DNA of 64,000 bases from Aphrophora alni (Eukaryota > Arthropoda > Insecta > Hemiptera > Aphrophoridae), in NCBI GenBank assembly GCA_963513935.1, contig OY740776.1:15922703-15986702 (forward strand), given 5' to 3'. Positions 38,550 to 48,679 of this stretch are shown in pieces. The translations under genes and the position numbers were made by a program. Under the pieces are notes generated by a model. That model ran no database searches. It worked only from the letters and a program-made list of their open reading frames with translations, and was not told the origin of the DNA. Each line of letters starts with the position of its first letter. Position 1 is the first letter of the stretch.

Positions 38550-39925
38550 CAGGTTAGGTTAGATTAGGTAAAGTAGGTTAGGTTAGGAGTTACGTTAAGT
38601 TAGGTAAGTTAGGTTGTTAGGAGTTAGGTTAGGGTAGGAGTTAGATTATGTTAGCTAATTTAAGTTAATTAAGTTCGAAGTTCGGTAGGTTAGGTAAGTT
38701 AGGGGTTAGGTTAGGTAAGGTAGTTAGGTTAGGTAAGTTAAGTTAGAAGTTAGGCAGGTTAGGTTAGGAGTTAGATTATGTTAGTTAAGATAAGTTAGTT
38801 AAGTTAGAAGTTCGGTAGGTTAGCTAAGTTAAGTGTTAGGTTAGGTAAGGTAGTTAGGTTAGGGTAGGAGTTAGATTATGTTAGCTAATTTAAGTTAATT
38901 AAGTTCGAAGTTCGGTAGGTTAGGTAAGTTAGGGGTTAGGTTAGGTAAGGTAGTTAGGTTAGGTAAGTTAAGTGTTAGGTTAGGTAAGGTAGTTAGGTTA
39001 GGGTAGGAGTTAGATTATGTTAGCTAATTTAAGTTAATTAAGTTCGAAGTTCGGTAGGTTAGGTAAGTTAGGGGTTAGGTTAGGTAAGGTAGTTAGGTTA
39101 GCTAAGTTAAGTGTTAGGTTAGGTAAGATAGTTAGGTTAGGGTAGGAGTTAGATTATGTTAGCTAATTTAAGTTAATTAAGTTCGAAGTTCGGTAGGTTA
39201 GGTAAGTTAGGGGTTAGGTTAGGTAAGGTAGTTAGGTTAGGTAAGTTAAGTTAGAAGTTAGGCAGGTTAGGTTAGGAGTTAGATTATGTTAGTTAAGATA
39301 AGTTAGTTAAGTTAGAAGTTAGGTAGGTTAGCTAAGTTAAGTGTTAGGTTAGGTAAGGTAGTTAGGTTATTGTAGGAGTTAGATTATGTTAGCTAATTTA
39401 ACTTAATTAAGTTCGAAGTTCGGTAGGTTAGGTAAGTTAGGAGTTAGGTTAGGTAAGGTAGTTAGGTTAGGTAAGTTAAGTTAGAAGTTAGGCAGGTTAG
39501 GTTAGGAGTTAGATTATGTTAGTTAAGATAAGTTAGTTAAGTTAGAAGTTCGGTAGGTTAGCTAAGTTAAGTGTTAGGTTAGGTAAGGTAGTTAGATTAG
39601 GTTAGGAGTTAGATTAGGTTAGGTAAGTTAAGTTAGAAATTAGGCAGGTTAGGTTAGGAGTTAGGTTAGGTTAGGAGTTAGATTATGTTAGTTTAAGATA
39701 AGTTAGTTAAGTTAGAAGTTCGGTAGGTTAGGTAGTTAAGAGTTAGGTTAGGTAAGGTAGTTAGGTTAGGTAAGGTAGTTAGGTTAGGTTAGGAGTTAGA
39801 TTAGGTTAGGTAAGTTAAGTTAGAAGTTGGGTAGGTTAGGTTAGGTTAGGTAAGTTGGGTTAGGTAAACTAGTTAGGTTAGGTTATGTAAGGTAGTTAGG
39901 AGGTTGATAGGTTAGGTTAGGTCAG
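38550..39925 (+). repeat. composite TTAGG-derived higher-order array
   Basis: Telomere-like GGTTAGG units alternate with two derived segments. Type A (TTAGATTATGTTAGCTAATT, then TAAGTTCGAAGTTCGGTAGG) occurs at about 38,641, 38,871, 39,010, 39,149 and 39,379. Type B (TTAGATTATGTTAGTTAAGA) occurs at about 38,771, 39,279 and 39,509, with a variant at 39,679. Spacings of 100, 130 and 139 bp repeat in order, so multi-unit blocks were amplified, not single TTAGG units. All G-rich strands are on the plus strand. Confidence 0.93.
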
Positions 39926-40039
39926 TTTGGTAGTTGTCAGACAAAAAGTTAAAATGAATCGTGGACGTTGTGTTTAAAAAAGGAAATGATTGTAAATCGT
40001 ATATGAATAAATTCGAGCAAAAGAATAGAATATAAATAA
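39926..40039. other. no feature seen
   Basis: Short AT-rich join between the TTAGG array and a family B copy. Confidence 0.5.
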
Positions 40040-40190
40040 AAGATTCCTAGCTCAATAGAATCACAGTCGGAAGGGAACAAGATTTGGTTAAAAGAGATGG
40101 TCAAAAGGTAAAAAAGAGAGGGATTTAACCCAATACTATATGAAAAAAGGAGTAGATTCAGCTAGGTTCCGTCGGGATTGTCAAACGCGT
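40040..40190 (-). repeat. family B dispersed repeat
   Basis: Reverse orientation: GGAAGGGAACAAGATTTGG, AAGAGAGGGATTTAACCC, TAGATTCAGCTAGGTTCC, GGGATTG. Confidence 0.78.
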
Positions 40191-40944
40191 AATCGATTAA
40201 AATTGTTTGAATATATGTGAAAAAATAAAATGTAAGAAATATGCTTTATTTGTATAAATAATCCATAGTTACTTTCTCACATACGTAGTACAAAACATTA
40301 TGTGATGGGTGAAAAATTGATGAGTATATAACAAATTTGTGCCCTGACTCCAGATAAATGTTTTTCTATCGATGTATCTCCGTCTACAGTGTTCTACAGC
40401 CTAACAGATGGACCGATTTCAATCAAATTTTATACGTGAACATATTTTAGCCACATCTCGGAAATTTGTTTTTTATATATAACTCAAAACTTAGGGGTAG
40501 CTGTCATAAGAAAAAAACATAAAATTACGATTTTCTCAAAATCTGCTAACACGATTTTGATGAAATTTTGCTCAAGTATTCTTGTCTGTATTTTGATATT
40601 CATCAAAACGTTATCACTATTTTGAGCTCATTTTAAGATATCCCTGGTTCTCTTTTACATTTTGATTGGTAACTCTATAACCATTTATTTTAAAGAGGAG
40701 GATAATACTTTTTGTTTGCGTTCGGTTTTGTGTCATACACCGCTAATCTCCCCCTATTTACATTTCATTTAAACAAAGCCGGTGCTTGAAATAGGAAATG
40801 ATAAATAACCTGAAAGGTTATAATTTGAATAAGAATTGTTTTGCAAAGAAATTGACAACTCGCGGATGCGGGCCATTTGTCAACGGATATGAGTTGGTTG
40901 TAGTCTGCTCGCTGTAAGTAAACCCATTGAATTAAGGGGAAGAA
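40191..40944. repeat. diverged unit of the 308-bp satellite plus unassigned DNA
   Basis: At about 40,380-40,580: GTTCTACAGCCTAACAGATG, ATCAAATTTTATACGTG and ACGATTTTCTCAAAATC follow the order of the 308-bp satellite unit. The remainder is unassigned. Confidence 0.6.
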
Positions 40945-41035
40945 TTTTGTTTCCTTGATCAAGAGAGACTTGATATGAAAGAGAGGGAACTAAGCCAAGA
41001 CCATATGAAAAAGCTACAAACCCTATGAATTGAGG
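40945..41035 (-). repeat. family B fragment
   Basis: TTGATCAAGAGAGACTTGAT and AGAGAGGGAACTAAGCC in reverse B orientation. Confidence 0.7.
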
Positions 41036-41207
41036 AATTATTTATATATGTAATGAATATTTGTCACAAAACGAATTACACAAATTTTAATTACCAAATT
41101 AAGCCCTCTAAGAAATTTAATGGTTCATCATTTCTACTTAATATGCTATTGTGAGTTATCGTTAAAATGCTAAAGTCTGCAATTGGGTTGTTTAAAATAT
41201 GGAAAGT

Positions 41208-41370
41208 GTCTACAAGTTAGGCAACCTGCACGACAGTATTAGTTTTCATGTCTCTTGCTGGAATGTTTTATACTGTGTGATACTATACTTGAGAACAAAT
41301 ATAACGGGTTGTACTAAATAAGAATTAAATAATTTTTGTAATGCTTGGCTTTAATTAGCCGAACGTAAAG
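41208..41370 (-). repeat. family A dispersed repeat
   Basis: The only clear reverse copy. Complement gives the hairpin GTTCGGCTAATTAAAGCCAAGC, AACCCGTTATATTTG, CAGTATAAAACATTCCAG, CAGGTTGCCTAACTTGTAG in family order. Confidence 0.85.
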
Positions 41371-41599
41371 AAATACTATTTCATAGTATTATATGTAATG
41401 AATATTCGTCAAAAAACGAAATGGTTTTAATATCGTAATTAAATTGGTTATTAATTGTTAATAACATGAGTAAATAATGTAAAAAGAAATAAATGAATGT
41501 TCAGCAAATATTTTTGCTCATCAATGCTAAAACCACTCGAGGGCAGGTTTGAACGCATGGGTGCGTTACTTCATTTTAATCCATCGTATCTGCCTTACT
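41371..41599. other. no feature seen
   Basis: AT-rich join between a family A copy and the LINE ORF1 remnant. Confidence 0.4.
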
Positions 41600-42220
41600 C
41601 TTAAATTTAGACTTTGAGGGATTATTTATTGTATAGATAATAACACGCTGAGTGTTTTGATTTTTTAAATGTCTTCAGATATATAAATTGGTTCATCTGG
41701 GAAGGAATCCAAAATGACATTACCAGACAGAATCATTCACTTTGCTTTTGCCAGATCCAGGAAATGTTGTTTATCCTTATTACGCATAAACTTAAGAATT
41801 ATAGGGGGAATTTAGTGAGCATTTTTATTTCGGAAGGAGTCACTAATTTCATTTTTATTAAAATCAGCATTCAAAAATCCGCTCAACAATAGCTTCCAAA
41901 TTTTTATTTTGTAAGTTAGGCACATTCGAAATTTTCACTCCATTATAAAGTTGATTTTGGCGCAGCTGAGTAAGTTGGCATTACATTGCACGATTTTCAA
42001 ATTGCAATTGATTAAAATCTTTTTTTAGAAGTGAGCAATATCATTGTTAATTTCTTTAAAAGCCTTTTTTTATAAAATATTCAAGAGATGTTATGTTTTT
42101 GGAAACACTCTTATTTTCATCTTTAAGAGAAGAAATATCTGATTTGATAATACTCAATTCTGAAGTTATTTGTTTGAAGAGTACACAAGATTTAAATAAA
42201 AAGGGAGCGAGGACGTTGAT
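41600..42220 (-). pseudogene. LINE ORF1-type protein remnant (Baculo_FP-like fold)
   Basis: Minus strand, with several stops and frameshifts. It reads SELSIIKSDISSLKDENKSV (heptad-like coiled coil), then CQLTQLRQNQLYNGVKISNV, PNLQNKNLEAIVERIF, and after a break PPIILKFMRNKDKQHFLDLA, then PIYISEDI. The series coiled coil, L.QLRR.N...I.G.P, E.I..I, RP.I.LKF.....K..FL..A, IYI.E.. is that of insect LINE ORF1 proteins with a C-terminal domain like baculovirus FP. Those proteins bind the element RNA. No RT partner lies beside it; the RT fragment at 37 kb is not adjacent and may be another family. Confidence 0.6.
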
Positions 42221-42319
42221 TGATTTATTAAATGAGTTAATGGTTTTTAATATATTTTAAAAAACTATTTTTAAAATATTACAAATAGTATAAATTTTCA
42301 TTCACTTTTTCTTTTTGTC

Positions 42320-42420
42320 AGATTCGAGAACAAGAGTTGCACAATAGGAAAGTTAAAAGAGAGGGATCTAACCCAAGATTACAATGGACCTCCAGAGAGT
42401 AAAACATCATCAATTGTAGA
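42320..42420 (-). repeat. family B fragment fused to family A
   Basis: TTCGAGAACAAGAGTTGCAC, GAGAGGGATCTAACCCAAG, then ACAATGGACC leading directly into a family A copy. The same B-A junction is found at 59.83-59.95 kb. Confidence 0.8.
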
Positions 42421-42424
42421 CAAT

Positions 42425-42670
42425 TACAACAATTCTTTTAAAACAGTATTTGTTTACGCTCGGCTAATAAAAGCCAAGCATTTCAAAAATTGATTAAATA
42501 TAAAATAAAATAATGTATTAAACAACCAATTTTATACGTTCTATCGACTGTTGTTTCAAACAGTATATAAAATACCAGTGAGAGACAAGAAAACTATTAC
42601 TGTCGTGCAAGTTGCCTAACTTGTAGGTTATCTTAGCGTGGACACTTTCCAATATATTTAAAAAAACATT
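42425..42670 (+). repeat. family A dispersed repeat
   Basis: Hairpin GCTCGGCTAATAAAAGCCAAGC at 42,458, TATA-like CAGTATATAAAATACCAG, AGAGACAAGAAAACTATTAC, hairpin CAAGTTGCCTAACTTG and GTAGACAC-like TGGACACTTTCC. Confidence 0.9.
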
Positions 42671-43009
42671 ATGTTAATCAAATTCAACGTACGTTGAGGA
42701 TGTGTTTATATTTCCTCAAAATACATTGTAAGTTTTTTGTCTGCAATTTATAAAGACAAATATTTGCATGCGATAAAAAACTCAACTTAGCGAAGGTTTG
42801 TTTAGGTTGCCCTTCTCACCTAAAGAGATTTCCACAAATGTAGAATGGTAATTACTTTTCACCCACCCTGTATATATGTATTGTACGGTTGGTTGACGAA
42901 TGATGATTTGGCACAAATAGGTATTGTTTTTTAAAGTGTTTAAAAGTCAAAAACATCTCAGTCATAGCCCTTAAAAAAGAAAGAACCTATATCTTACGTA
43001 TGCTCAAAT
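42671..43009. other. unassigned; isolated ACCCTGTATATA terminus
   Basis: CACCCACCCTGTATATATG at about 42,862 looks like the right end of a TACAGGGTG-type element; no left end was found. Confidence 0.4.
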
Positions 43010-43140
43010 ATAATCAGGGTCTGTAACAAACAAGAGAGACCAGATAGGGAAAATTAAAGAGGGGGGGTCTAATCTAAGACTGCATGAAAACAGGTGTATA
43101 TCCAGCTAGGTTACTTGGGATTGCTAGGAACTAAAGTGAG
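43010..43140 (-). repeat. family B dispersed repeat
   Basis: AATCAGGGTCTGTAACAAAC, AGAGGGGGGGTCTAATC, TATCCAGCTAGGTTACTTGG. Sequence beyond it (to about 43,560) matches 63.54-63.83 kb in inverted orientation. Confidence 0.78.
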
Positions 43141-43560
43141 CCTTGAATGTTATTATTCAGCCATTCTTTACAAACATACACCTAGCACTAAAAAAATGAT
43201 TTTCTGAATTTCTCAGTAAAAAGTTTATTAAAGTCTTAAAATACCTTAACCTAATATTACCAACAATATCTTGTAGCAGAATTCTTTATTTTGTGGATAT
43301 TTTCATCTTTGAAGTTGGTATACATCTAGTCACTTTATATTTATCAGTGACTATGGCTCTTGAATGTTATTATTGTTACAATTACAAAGCTGCTTTTTGT
43401 AGGATTTTTAAATAAATATATTAAACTTCCCTAAATGAATTATATTCTTTGTGAATCAAAATGAACCGTTGATGTCGTCTTTGAAAAAAAAGTTTGTTAA
43501 TAATTATGATTTTATCAATGCCGGAAGTAAAGATTTTGATGTATCACAAGTCTATAATTG
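43141..43560 (-). repeat. extended family B flank, inverted paralogue of 63.54-63.83 kb
   Basis: AAGTGAGCCTTGAATGTTATT, ATTACAAAGCTGCTTTTTGT, AGGATTTTTAAATAAA, TCAAAATGAACCGTTGA and TCCATCCGCTAGCCTCAGTA each reappear as complements, in reversed order, at 63.56-63.81 kb. Confidence 0.75.
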
Positions 43561-43781
43561 ATTTGACAATTATTACCTTCCTTCCATCCGCTAGCCTCAG
43601 TAAATTAAAAAACCTAAACCTTTGTTTATAGGTGGCCCCTAATGTTATATTGTTTGGCTTTAATATAGGAGTCGAATAGTTTTGTGGGTTCAGTTTAGAA
43701 TGCGGATGCAGTAGGCTATTGTCTTCTGTCGAAGTTACCGGAAGTGCGCAGTTAGTATTTGTTTAAAATTGCAAAACTATA
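43561..43781. other. no feature seen
   Basis: No readable frame and no repeat landmark. Confidence 0.4.
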
Positions 43782-44402
43782 TACAGGGTGGTTGTAACAG
43801 TTGTGGCCGCTGTTTTAAGTACAAAAGTTACAAAAAACTTTAGAAAATAACCCCCCAGGATTATGAAGTTAAAACTAGAGGTATTACGAAATTTGTCATA
43901 TGAGCCACAATTTTTCTGATATGGCGGTCAGATCTAAATTTTCTTATAAAAATTCCTTTTTTTTTTTTTTTTTTTTTACGGAGATTTTAAAAACCAGTAG
44001 TTTTAACAGCCAATTATGATTTTTGTTTTCTATCAACAACTCTATTATTCCTAAACCTAAAGAACAAATTAAAATAACAGTAGTGTTATTACACCTTCTA
44101 CCCTAAATCTATTTTAAATTTCGCTAGAATTTTACTTTAAAAAAAAAAGAAGAAAAATCGTCTCTGGAAATAGCTCGAATTTGCAATTTTGTGAAACATT
44201 TAAGTGCCTGCAGCTCCTAAACGATTGGAGATATCAAAAAATACCCAAGAATAAAAACGTTTTAAAATAATTAGTTTCATCCAAATGGGAGCCCACAAAA
44301 TAATTTAGAACTACACATGATTAAAAATTTGGAAGTACCTCTAGTTTAAAATTTAAAAATTCTGGAGGGTTATTTTTTAAAGTTTCTCGTAATTCCCCTG
44401 TA
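43782..44402. mobile_element. 620-bp inverted-repeat element, TACAGGGTGG/CCCCTGTA ends
   Basis: Left TACAGGGTGGTTGTAACAGT; right end reads AATTCCCCTGTA. Arms pair over about 140 bp through AAACTTTAGAAAATAACCCC, AAACTAGAGGTA and AAATTT. Internal T tract at about 43,960. No coding. Confidence 0.78.
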
Positions 44403-44624
44403 CATTTGTAATTACAATAAATATTTGCAATTTTTATATATTCAGATATTTCCTTACAGTATTTTTAACTGGAGGCAAAGTTTTAAAAAAACTAATTTTG
44501 AAACAAATTTAAATTTTTGTCCTGTTGCTGTAAGTTTAAAAACCTCTCAAGTTATCTTCGGTTTATAAAAGGAAAACATCATAAAATAAAGATACGGAGC
44601 TTACGAATATTCTTAAAGCGGAAG
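44403..44624. other. no feature seen
   Basis: The 89-codon frame from 44.52 kb mostly translates the neighbouring family B copy. Confidence 0.4.
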
Positions 44625-44720
44625 AGAACAAGAGTTTGTTTTGAGAGAGCGAATAGGAACGATGAGAGAGATCTAACCCAGTACTACGTGGATCCATCTG
44701 GTTCCAAGGAAGATTGCCAC
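44625..44720 (-). repeat. family B dispersed repeat
   Basis: GCGGAAGAGAACAAGAGTTTG, GAGAGAGATCTAACCCAGTA, GGATCCATCTGGTTCC. Confidence 0.75.
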
Positions 44721-44854
44721 TATAGCTTGAAAAGTTGGTTACATCTACAATTTGTTATTGATTTTTACCTACTCACATGTGCGTAATTTGGTTTTTGGAA
44801 TTTTATCCTCGCATGTCCAATGCTTTACAGCCATAACGCGCTGCCGTTTAACTA

Positions 44855-45060
44855 AATTTGGTTGGCAATCCCGAGGGTACCTAGCTGGATGTACACATTT
44901 TCAATGTAGTCTTGGGTTAGATCCCTCTCTTTCATCTTTCCTGTCGGGTTGCTGTTGATCAACACTTGTTGTTTTCCAACCTTGATGGAATTAGAGTATT
45001 AGAGTATGGGTATTTATTTTAGGGTTTTTTACGTATATATTTCTTTATAAGCGAGTCGTT
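44855..45060 (+). repeat. family B dispersed repeat, long copy
   Basis: GGTTGGCAATCCCGAGGGTAC, CTAGCTGGATGTACAC, CTTGGGTTAGATCCCTCTC, GATCAACACTTGTTG, TTAGAGTATTAGAGT. It lies head to head with the reverse copy at 44,625, about 130 bp apart. Confidence 0.85.
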
Positions 45061-45927
45061 TTTTCACCTTTCAAGGAAAAAAAATAATGTGAAATGAACA
45101 GTTTAGAAAAAAAAATAAGGGATTAAATTTGCTCCTTTCTTGCCATAAATACATCCTCAGCTTTAGTCGTTTTTAAACTCGATATTTTAGTAAAATTGGT
45201 TTATTTTTGTTTTGATCTATTATTCCTAAACCATCGTAGTTTTTTGCTTGCGATTTCGCACACGGGTTTGGATCATTATTCTTCATGTTTCACTAAAATT
45301 TTAACGAAATCGGTTGATCCAATTTTGAGAAATTAAATATTTCATAATAGCCTCTCGGCCGATTTTTCTTCTTTAATATCGAGAACTAAATAAATGGCTT
45401 TTTTGAGACCAATACTTTATTTAAAATTCCATTATTTAAATTCGCTGATAATGTAGGTTTACAGTTCGATCTAACAAGTTCATAACAAGACCTCCCCCCC
45501 CCTCCTCCCCTAAAATAAATACTTGTGAGAACATTTGAACTCTGATAATTGTGTCTGGGAAAGGAAGTCAGCTGATGTTATATAATGATTAGAACTAGAC
45601 AGGAAGTGATGACACAGGTGTTCGACTCTGAGAACATCACGGATGTATTTCCGCTGGGTTACCGATACTGTCTATATTGCACTTGATATGACTTAACTGG
45701 GTACAAGACTGCGAGTGTCTGTGTGCGTGCGTGCGTCCGTAAGGACTCTTCAGTTAAATTGCCGTTAATTACTTTGCGATGCAGTTTTTCCTTACGTAAA
45801 TACAGGTGTCATCTCTTAATGTATTTTGGCAGTTGTGGCCAACGTGTGATTTTCTAGGCTTTCCCAAAATATATTAGAAACGAGATAATGTCTATTGTTA
45901 TGTATCACCTTGGAAAAAAAAACTTTG
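45061..45927. other. no feature seen
   Basis: A C-rich run at about 45,488 (CCCCCCCCCTCC). The 45.6-45.8 kb part is slightly GC-richer without a readable exon. Confidence 0.4.
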
Positions 45928-45960
45928 ACACAAGATCTCACAAAAATTACGTTTACTTAA

Positions 45961-45996
45961 TCAAACGCGTTTCATCAACAAAGTCGCCATCTTCAG
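45961..45996 (-). ncRNA. hammerhead-like core motif
   Basis: Minus strand: TATCA, CTGAAGA, T, GGCGAC...GTTGAT hairpin (imperfect), GAAA, CGCG, TT, TGATT. Stem I is 4 bp (ATCA with TGAT). Core bases are complete. Confidence 0.4.
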
Positions 45997-46045
45997 TGAT
46001 ACATGAGGTACAATAACTAAACTATAACTGTTATTGTAGCTCATG

Positions 46046-46088
46046 GATCACTGAGGATGGCGACTTTGTCGTTGAAACGCGTTTGATT
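46046..46088 (+). ncRNA. hammerhead-like ribozyme motif, best-preserved copy
   Basis: Order along the plus strand: GATCA (stem I, 46,046-46,050); CTGAGGA (46,051-46,057, matches CUGANGA); one unpaired T; GGCGAC-TTT-GTCGTT (stem II, 6 pairs with two G-U); GAAA (46,074-46,077); CGCG (minimal stem III, one C-G pair closing GC); TT (UH, predicted cleavage after 46,083); TGATT (stem I, 5 pairs with GATCA including one G-U). Known hammerheads from Penelope-like elements and small retroelements of animals have similarly short stems III. The extra U between CUGANGA and stem II is not canonical, so activity is unproven. Confidence 0.45.
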
Positions 46089-46117
46089 GTAAACGTAATT
46101 TTTGTGAGATCTTGTGT

Positions 46118-46264
46118 TCGAGTTTGTTCCAATATATTATCTCACAAGTCAAGCTCAATATTTATTTATATATTGCCGTGGTTAGAAAAATAAAATAAAA
46201 ATACTTGTTTGTAACTTTTTCTTTTTATTATTACTTATTTCACTTTTTCACTCTCAGGAACTCA
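46118..46264. other. no feature seen
   Basis: AT-rich join between the foldback and a family B copy. Confidence 0.4.
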
Positions 46265-46440
46265 CTATAGTGAGCAAGCGTGGCAATCCCGAACACATAG
46301 CTGGATCTACATTTTCCATAAGGTCTTGGGTTAGCCCCATCTTTCCTTACCCAAATCTCTCTTAATCAAATCTTGTTCCTTTCCGACCCTAACGCTACTA
46401 GGGTCTAGGGATCTTCTATTCTTTCTTTCGTTATAAAACG
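46265..46440 (+). repeat. family B dispersed repeat
   Basis: GGCAATCCCGAACACATAGC, TGGATCTACATTTTCC, GGTCTTGGGTTAGCCCCATC, AATCTTGTTCCTTTCCGACC, CTAACGCTACTAGGGTCTAG. Confidence 0.85.
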
Positions 46441-46499
46441 ATGATACACAAGACCTCTGAGAAGAGAGAGGTGTTCTTCGAGAGGTTTTCCCTAAAACC

Positions 46500-47710
46500 C
46501 TACAACTGGCAGTGGTAACATCTCATTTTTGCTCATTTTTCAATACTTTTTTTAAAAAAATTACAAGTACTATTATCCAAAAAACAACTTATTATATATG
46601 ATTTTTCTCAAAAAGGTGAAAAGAATTCATTTATGAAATGACAGTCATATGTGACAGTTTGGAGTTAGTAGGTCAAGAAATAAAAAAATGTGCAGTAAAA
46701 TAGGAAAAATCCAAGAAACTCCCAATGACATCCACATAACCAAATTTTTTTTCTTCAAGTTATATAAATGTTTTAGAATTTATTTGTGAATAGAAATCGG
46801 TAAAAAAATTTTTGAAGGGTTACATTTATTTTTAATAATAAATTGTTATGAAAAAATAAATTAGGTGAAAAATTAGCCTTACATTGAAAAATTTAACAAA
46901 AATAGTAATATTAACTAAAACCCAGTTTGTTACATATCATTTTTCTCTGAAGACATATCAAATTCTTATGGGTAATGACAAAAAATTGGATTTAACAATT
47001 TTCAAGTTAGTCTGTCAGGAATCAAAAAATGTGCAGTAAAAAAAATGAAAAATCCAAGAAACTGCCCACGACAACCACACTACCATTCCCCCCCTTTTTT
47101 TTCAAGTTATACAAATGTTTGAGTATTTATTTGTGAGTACAAATTTTCAAAAAAAATATCATTTTACAAAAATATCGAAAAGTTACATTTTGAAAATCAA
47201 TTTTTATGAAAAAATAAATTAGGTGAAAGGTTAAGGTTAAATTGAAAAAAAAATACCAAAAATAGTAATATTACCTAAAACCCAATTTGTTAAACAGTAT
47301 ATCATTTTTTTCAGAACAAGGCATATAAAACTCATTGTGTATTGGAAAAAAAAATTGGACGTGAAACTTTCGGAGTTATTCTGTCTGAAAACAAAATATG
47401 TGGAGTATAAAAAGTGAAAAATGGAAGAAACTGCCCATGGCTCATGTCAACCGCATAACCTAATAATTTAAAATTTATTTATGAGTAGAAATCGGTTAAA
47501 AAAATCATTTGTGAAAAGTTACATTTTGAAAAACTAATTTTTATGAAAAAGTAAAACAGGCTTACATTGAAAGATTTAACCAAAAATGTAATATTACCCA
47601 AAACCCAATTTGTTACATGTCATTTTACTCAGAAGAAGGCATATCAAATTAATGTTGAAAAAATTTTTGGAGTTAGTCTGTTGGGAATAAAAAAATGTGC
47701 AATAATCAAA
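46500..47710. repeat. tandem repeat of about 350 bp, three to four units
   Basis: GAAAAATCCAAGAAACTCCC at 46,705, GAAAAATCCAAGAAACTGCC at 47,047 and GAAAAATGGAAGAAACTGCC at 47,415 mark the period (342-368 bp). Each unit also holds TATTTGTGA(A/G)TA, AATTTTTATGAAAAAATAAA, AGTAATATTA and TTTGTTACATATCATTTTTC. Units differ by many substitutions and indels, so the array is old. No coding. Confidence 0.82.
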
Positions 47711-48323
47711 GCCACATATTTAAAAAAAATATTTATATTTGTCTAGATAGTGAGTGTCTCGGAAAGACCTACAAGGTCTATGAGGAGAACAGAGAAAATG
47801 TTTAATGTAAGCCTACACTAACAAATTAAAGTGCTATTTGAGTAAAACATTTTACAGCAAAGGACAAATCGAAAATGTTCTTTACATTCAGTGTGGATTA
47901 GTTCAAACTAAAGCAATGTAAACTTAAAAAGTAGTTGAAAGTAAATGAAAAACAAATTCCAAAAGAAATAGAATATTTTTATTAATAAAAATTTTTACGT
48001 TAATTTTATTACTTTTTTATATTATGAACATTCACCGTCAAAGACTTTAAACTTTGTTTTTTTCTTGAAGCAAAATGTGATCAATGAAAATTATTTGCAA
48101 AGAGTGGACAGTTTCACAGTTTTTCTGGAAAGTACTCAGGTATCATCATACTTTTTTTTCCATTCACAGAACTTTTCATAATCCACTTCAAGCAAGGTTT
48201 TTAATGGTAACAATTCTCCTGCTATCCTCTCCTTTTTTTTATGTCTTCTTTAGCAGATATTTTTTAATCAACATACCTTTAAATACTTCGTCAAAAGTAG
48301 TTCTGTTGTGTAACTGCTACGTC
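47711..48323. other. no gene seen
   Basis: An 85-codon frame at 48.08-48.34 kb has no family resemblance and overlaps a repeat shared with 59.2 kb. Confidence 0.4.
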
Positions 48324-48420
48324 TGTTTCGCCTCATCGTGAGTCATCTTCAGGCATAGTACAGGAATACTTATTGTTTACACTGATGACCGACGGTACTT
48401 GATAGAATTCCATTTTAACA
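48324..48420 (-). repeat. repeat shared with 59.2 kb, hammerhead-like motif at 48,326-48,352
   Basis: Minus strand: CTGAAGA, T, GACTCA-CGA-TGAGGC hairpin (one mismatch), GAAA, CAGACG, TA. The homologous copy at 59,260-59,286 reads CTAAAGA, TGACTCATGTTGAGAC, GAAA, CAG. Stem I is only 3 bp (TGC with GCA). Confidence 0.4.
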
Positions 48421-48668
48421 AATAAAACACAATTTTTCTTTTGTAAAATTCTATAATTTATTATGGTCTAGCCGACCATGGTTTCGCCAGTTACGGCATT
48501 GACGAGGCTCTTACAAATTTCCTGCCTTTCTCAACCTTTTATAATAGTTATGGTGTGCTTTGTATTTAGTCTTGTAAGAGCCTCGTCAATGCCGTAACTG
48601 GCGAAACCATGGTCGGCTAGACCATAATAAATTATAGAATTTTACAAAAGAAAAATTGTGTTTTATTT
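48421..48668. mobile_element. perfect palindromic element, 94-bp arms
   Basis: Positions 48,421-48,514 and 48,574-48,668 are, as far as I can read, exact reverse complements (for example AATAAAACACAATTTTTC and GAAAAATTGTGTTTTATT), around a centre of about 59 bp. The arm reads CTCGTCAATGCC, GTAACT, GGC, GAAA, CCATGG, TC on its minus strand. That is the same layout as the hammerhead-like motifs, but CUGANGA is missing. Confidence 0.93.
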
Positions 48669-48679
48669 GTTACAGGAAT

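Larger units (their letters stand above)
45928..46117. mobile_element. foldback element with paired hammerhead-like motifs
   Basis: ACACAAGATCTCACAAAAATT at the left pairs with AATTTTTGTGAGATCTTGTGT at the right. Arms of about 85 bp include GTTTAC...AATCAAACGCGTTTCA and its complement. The central 20-30 bp are unpaired (ATAACTAAACTATAACTG). Confidence 0.92.
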
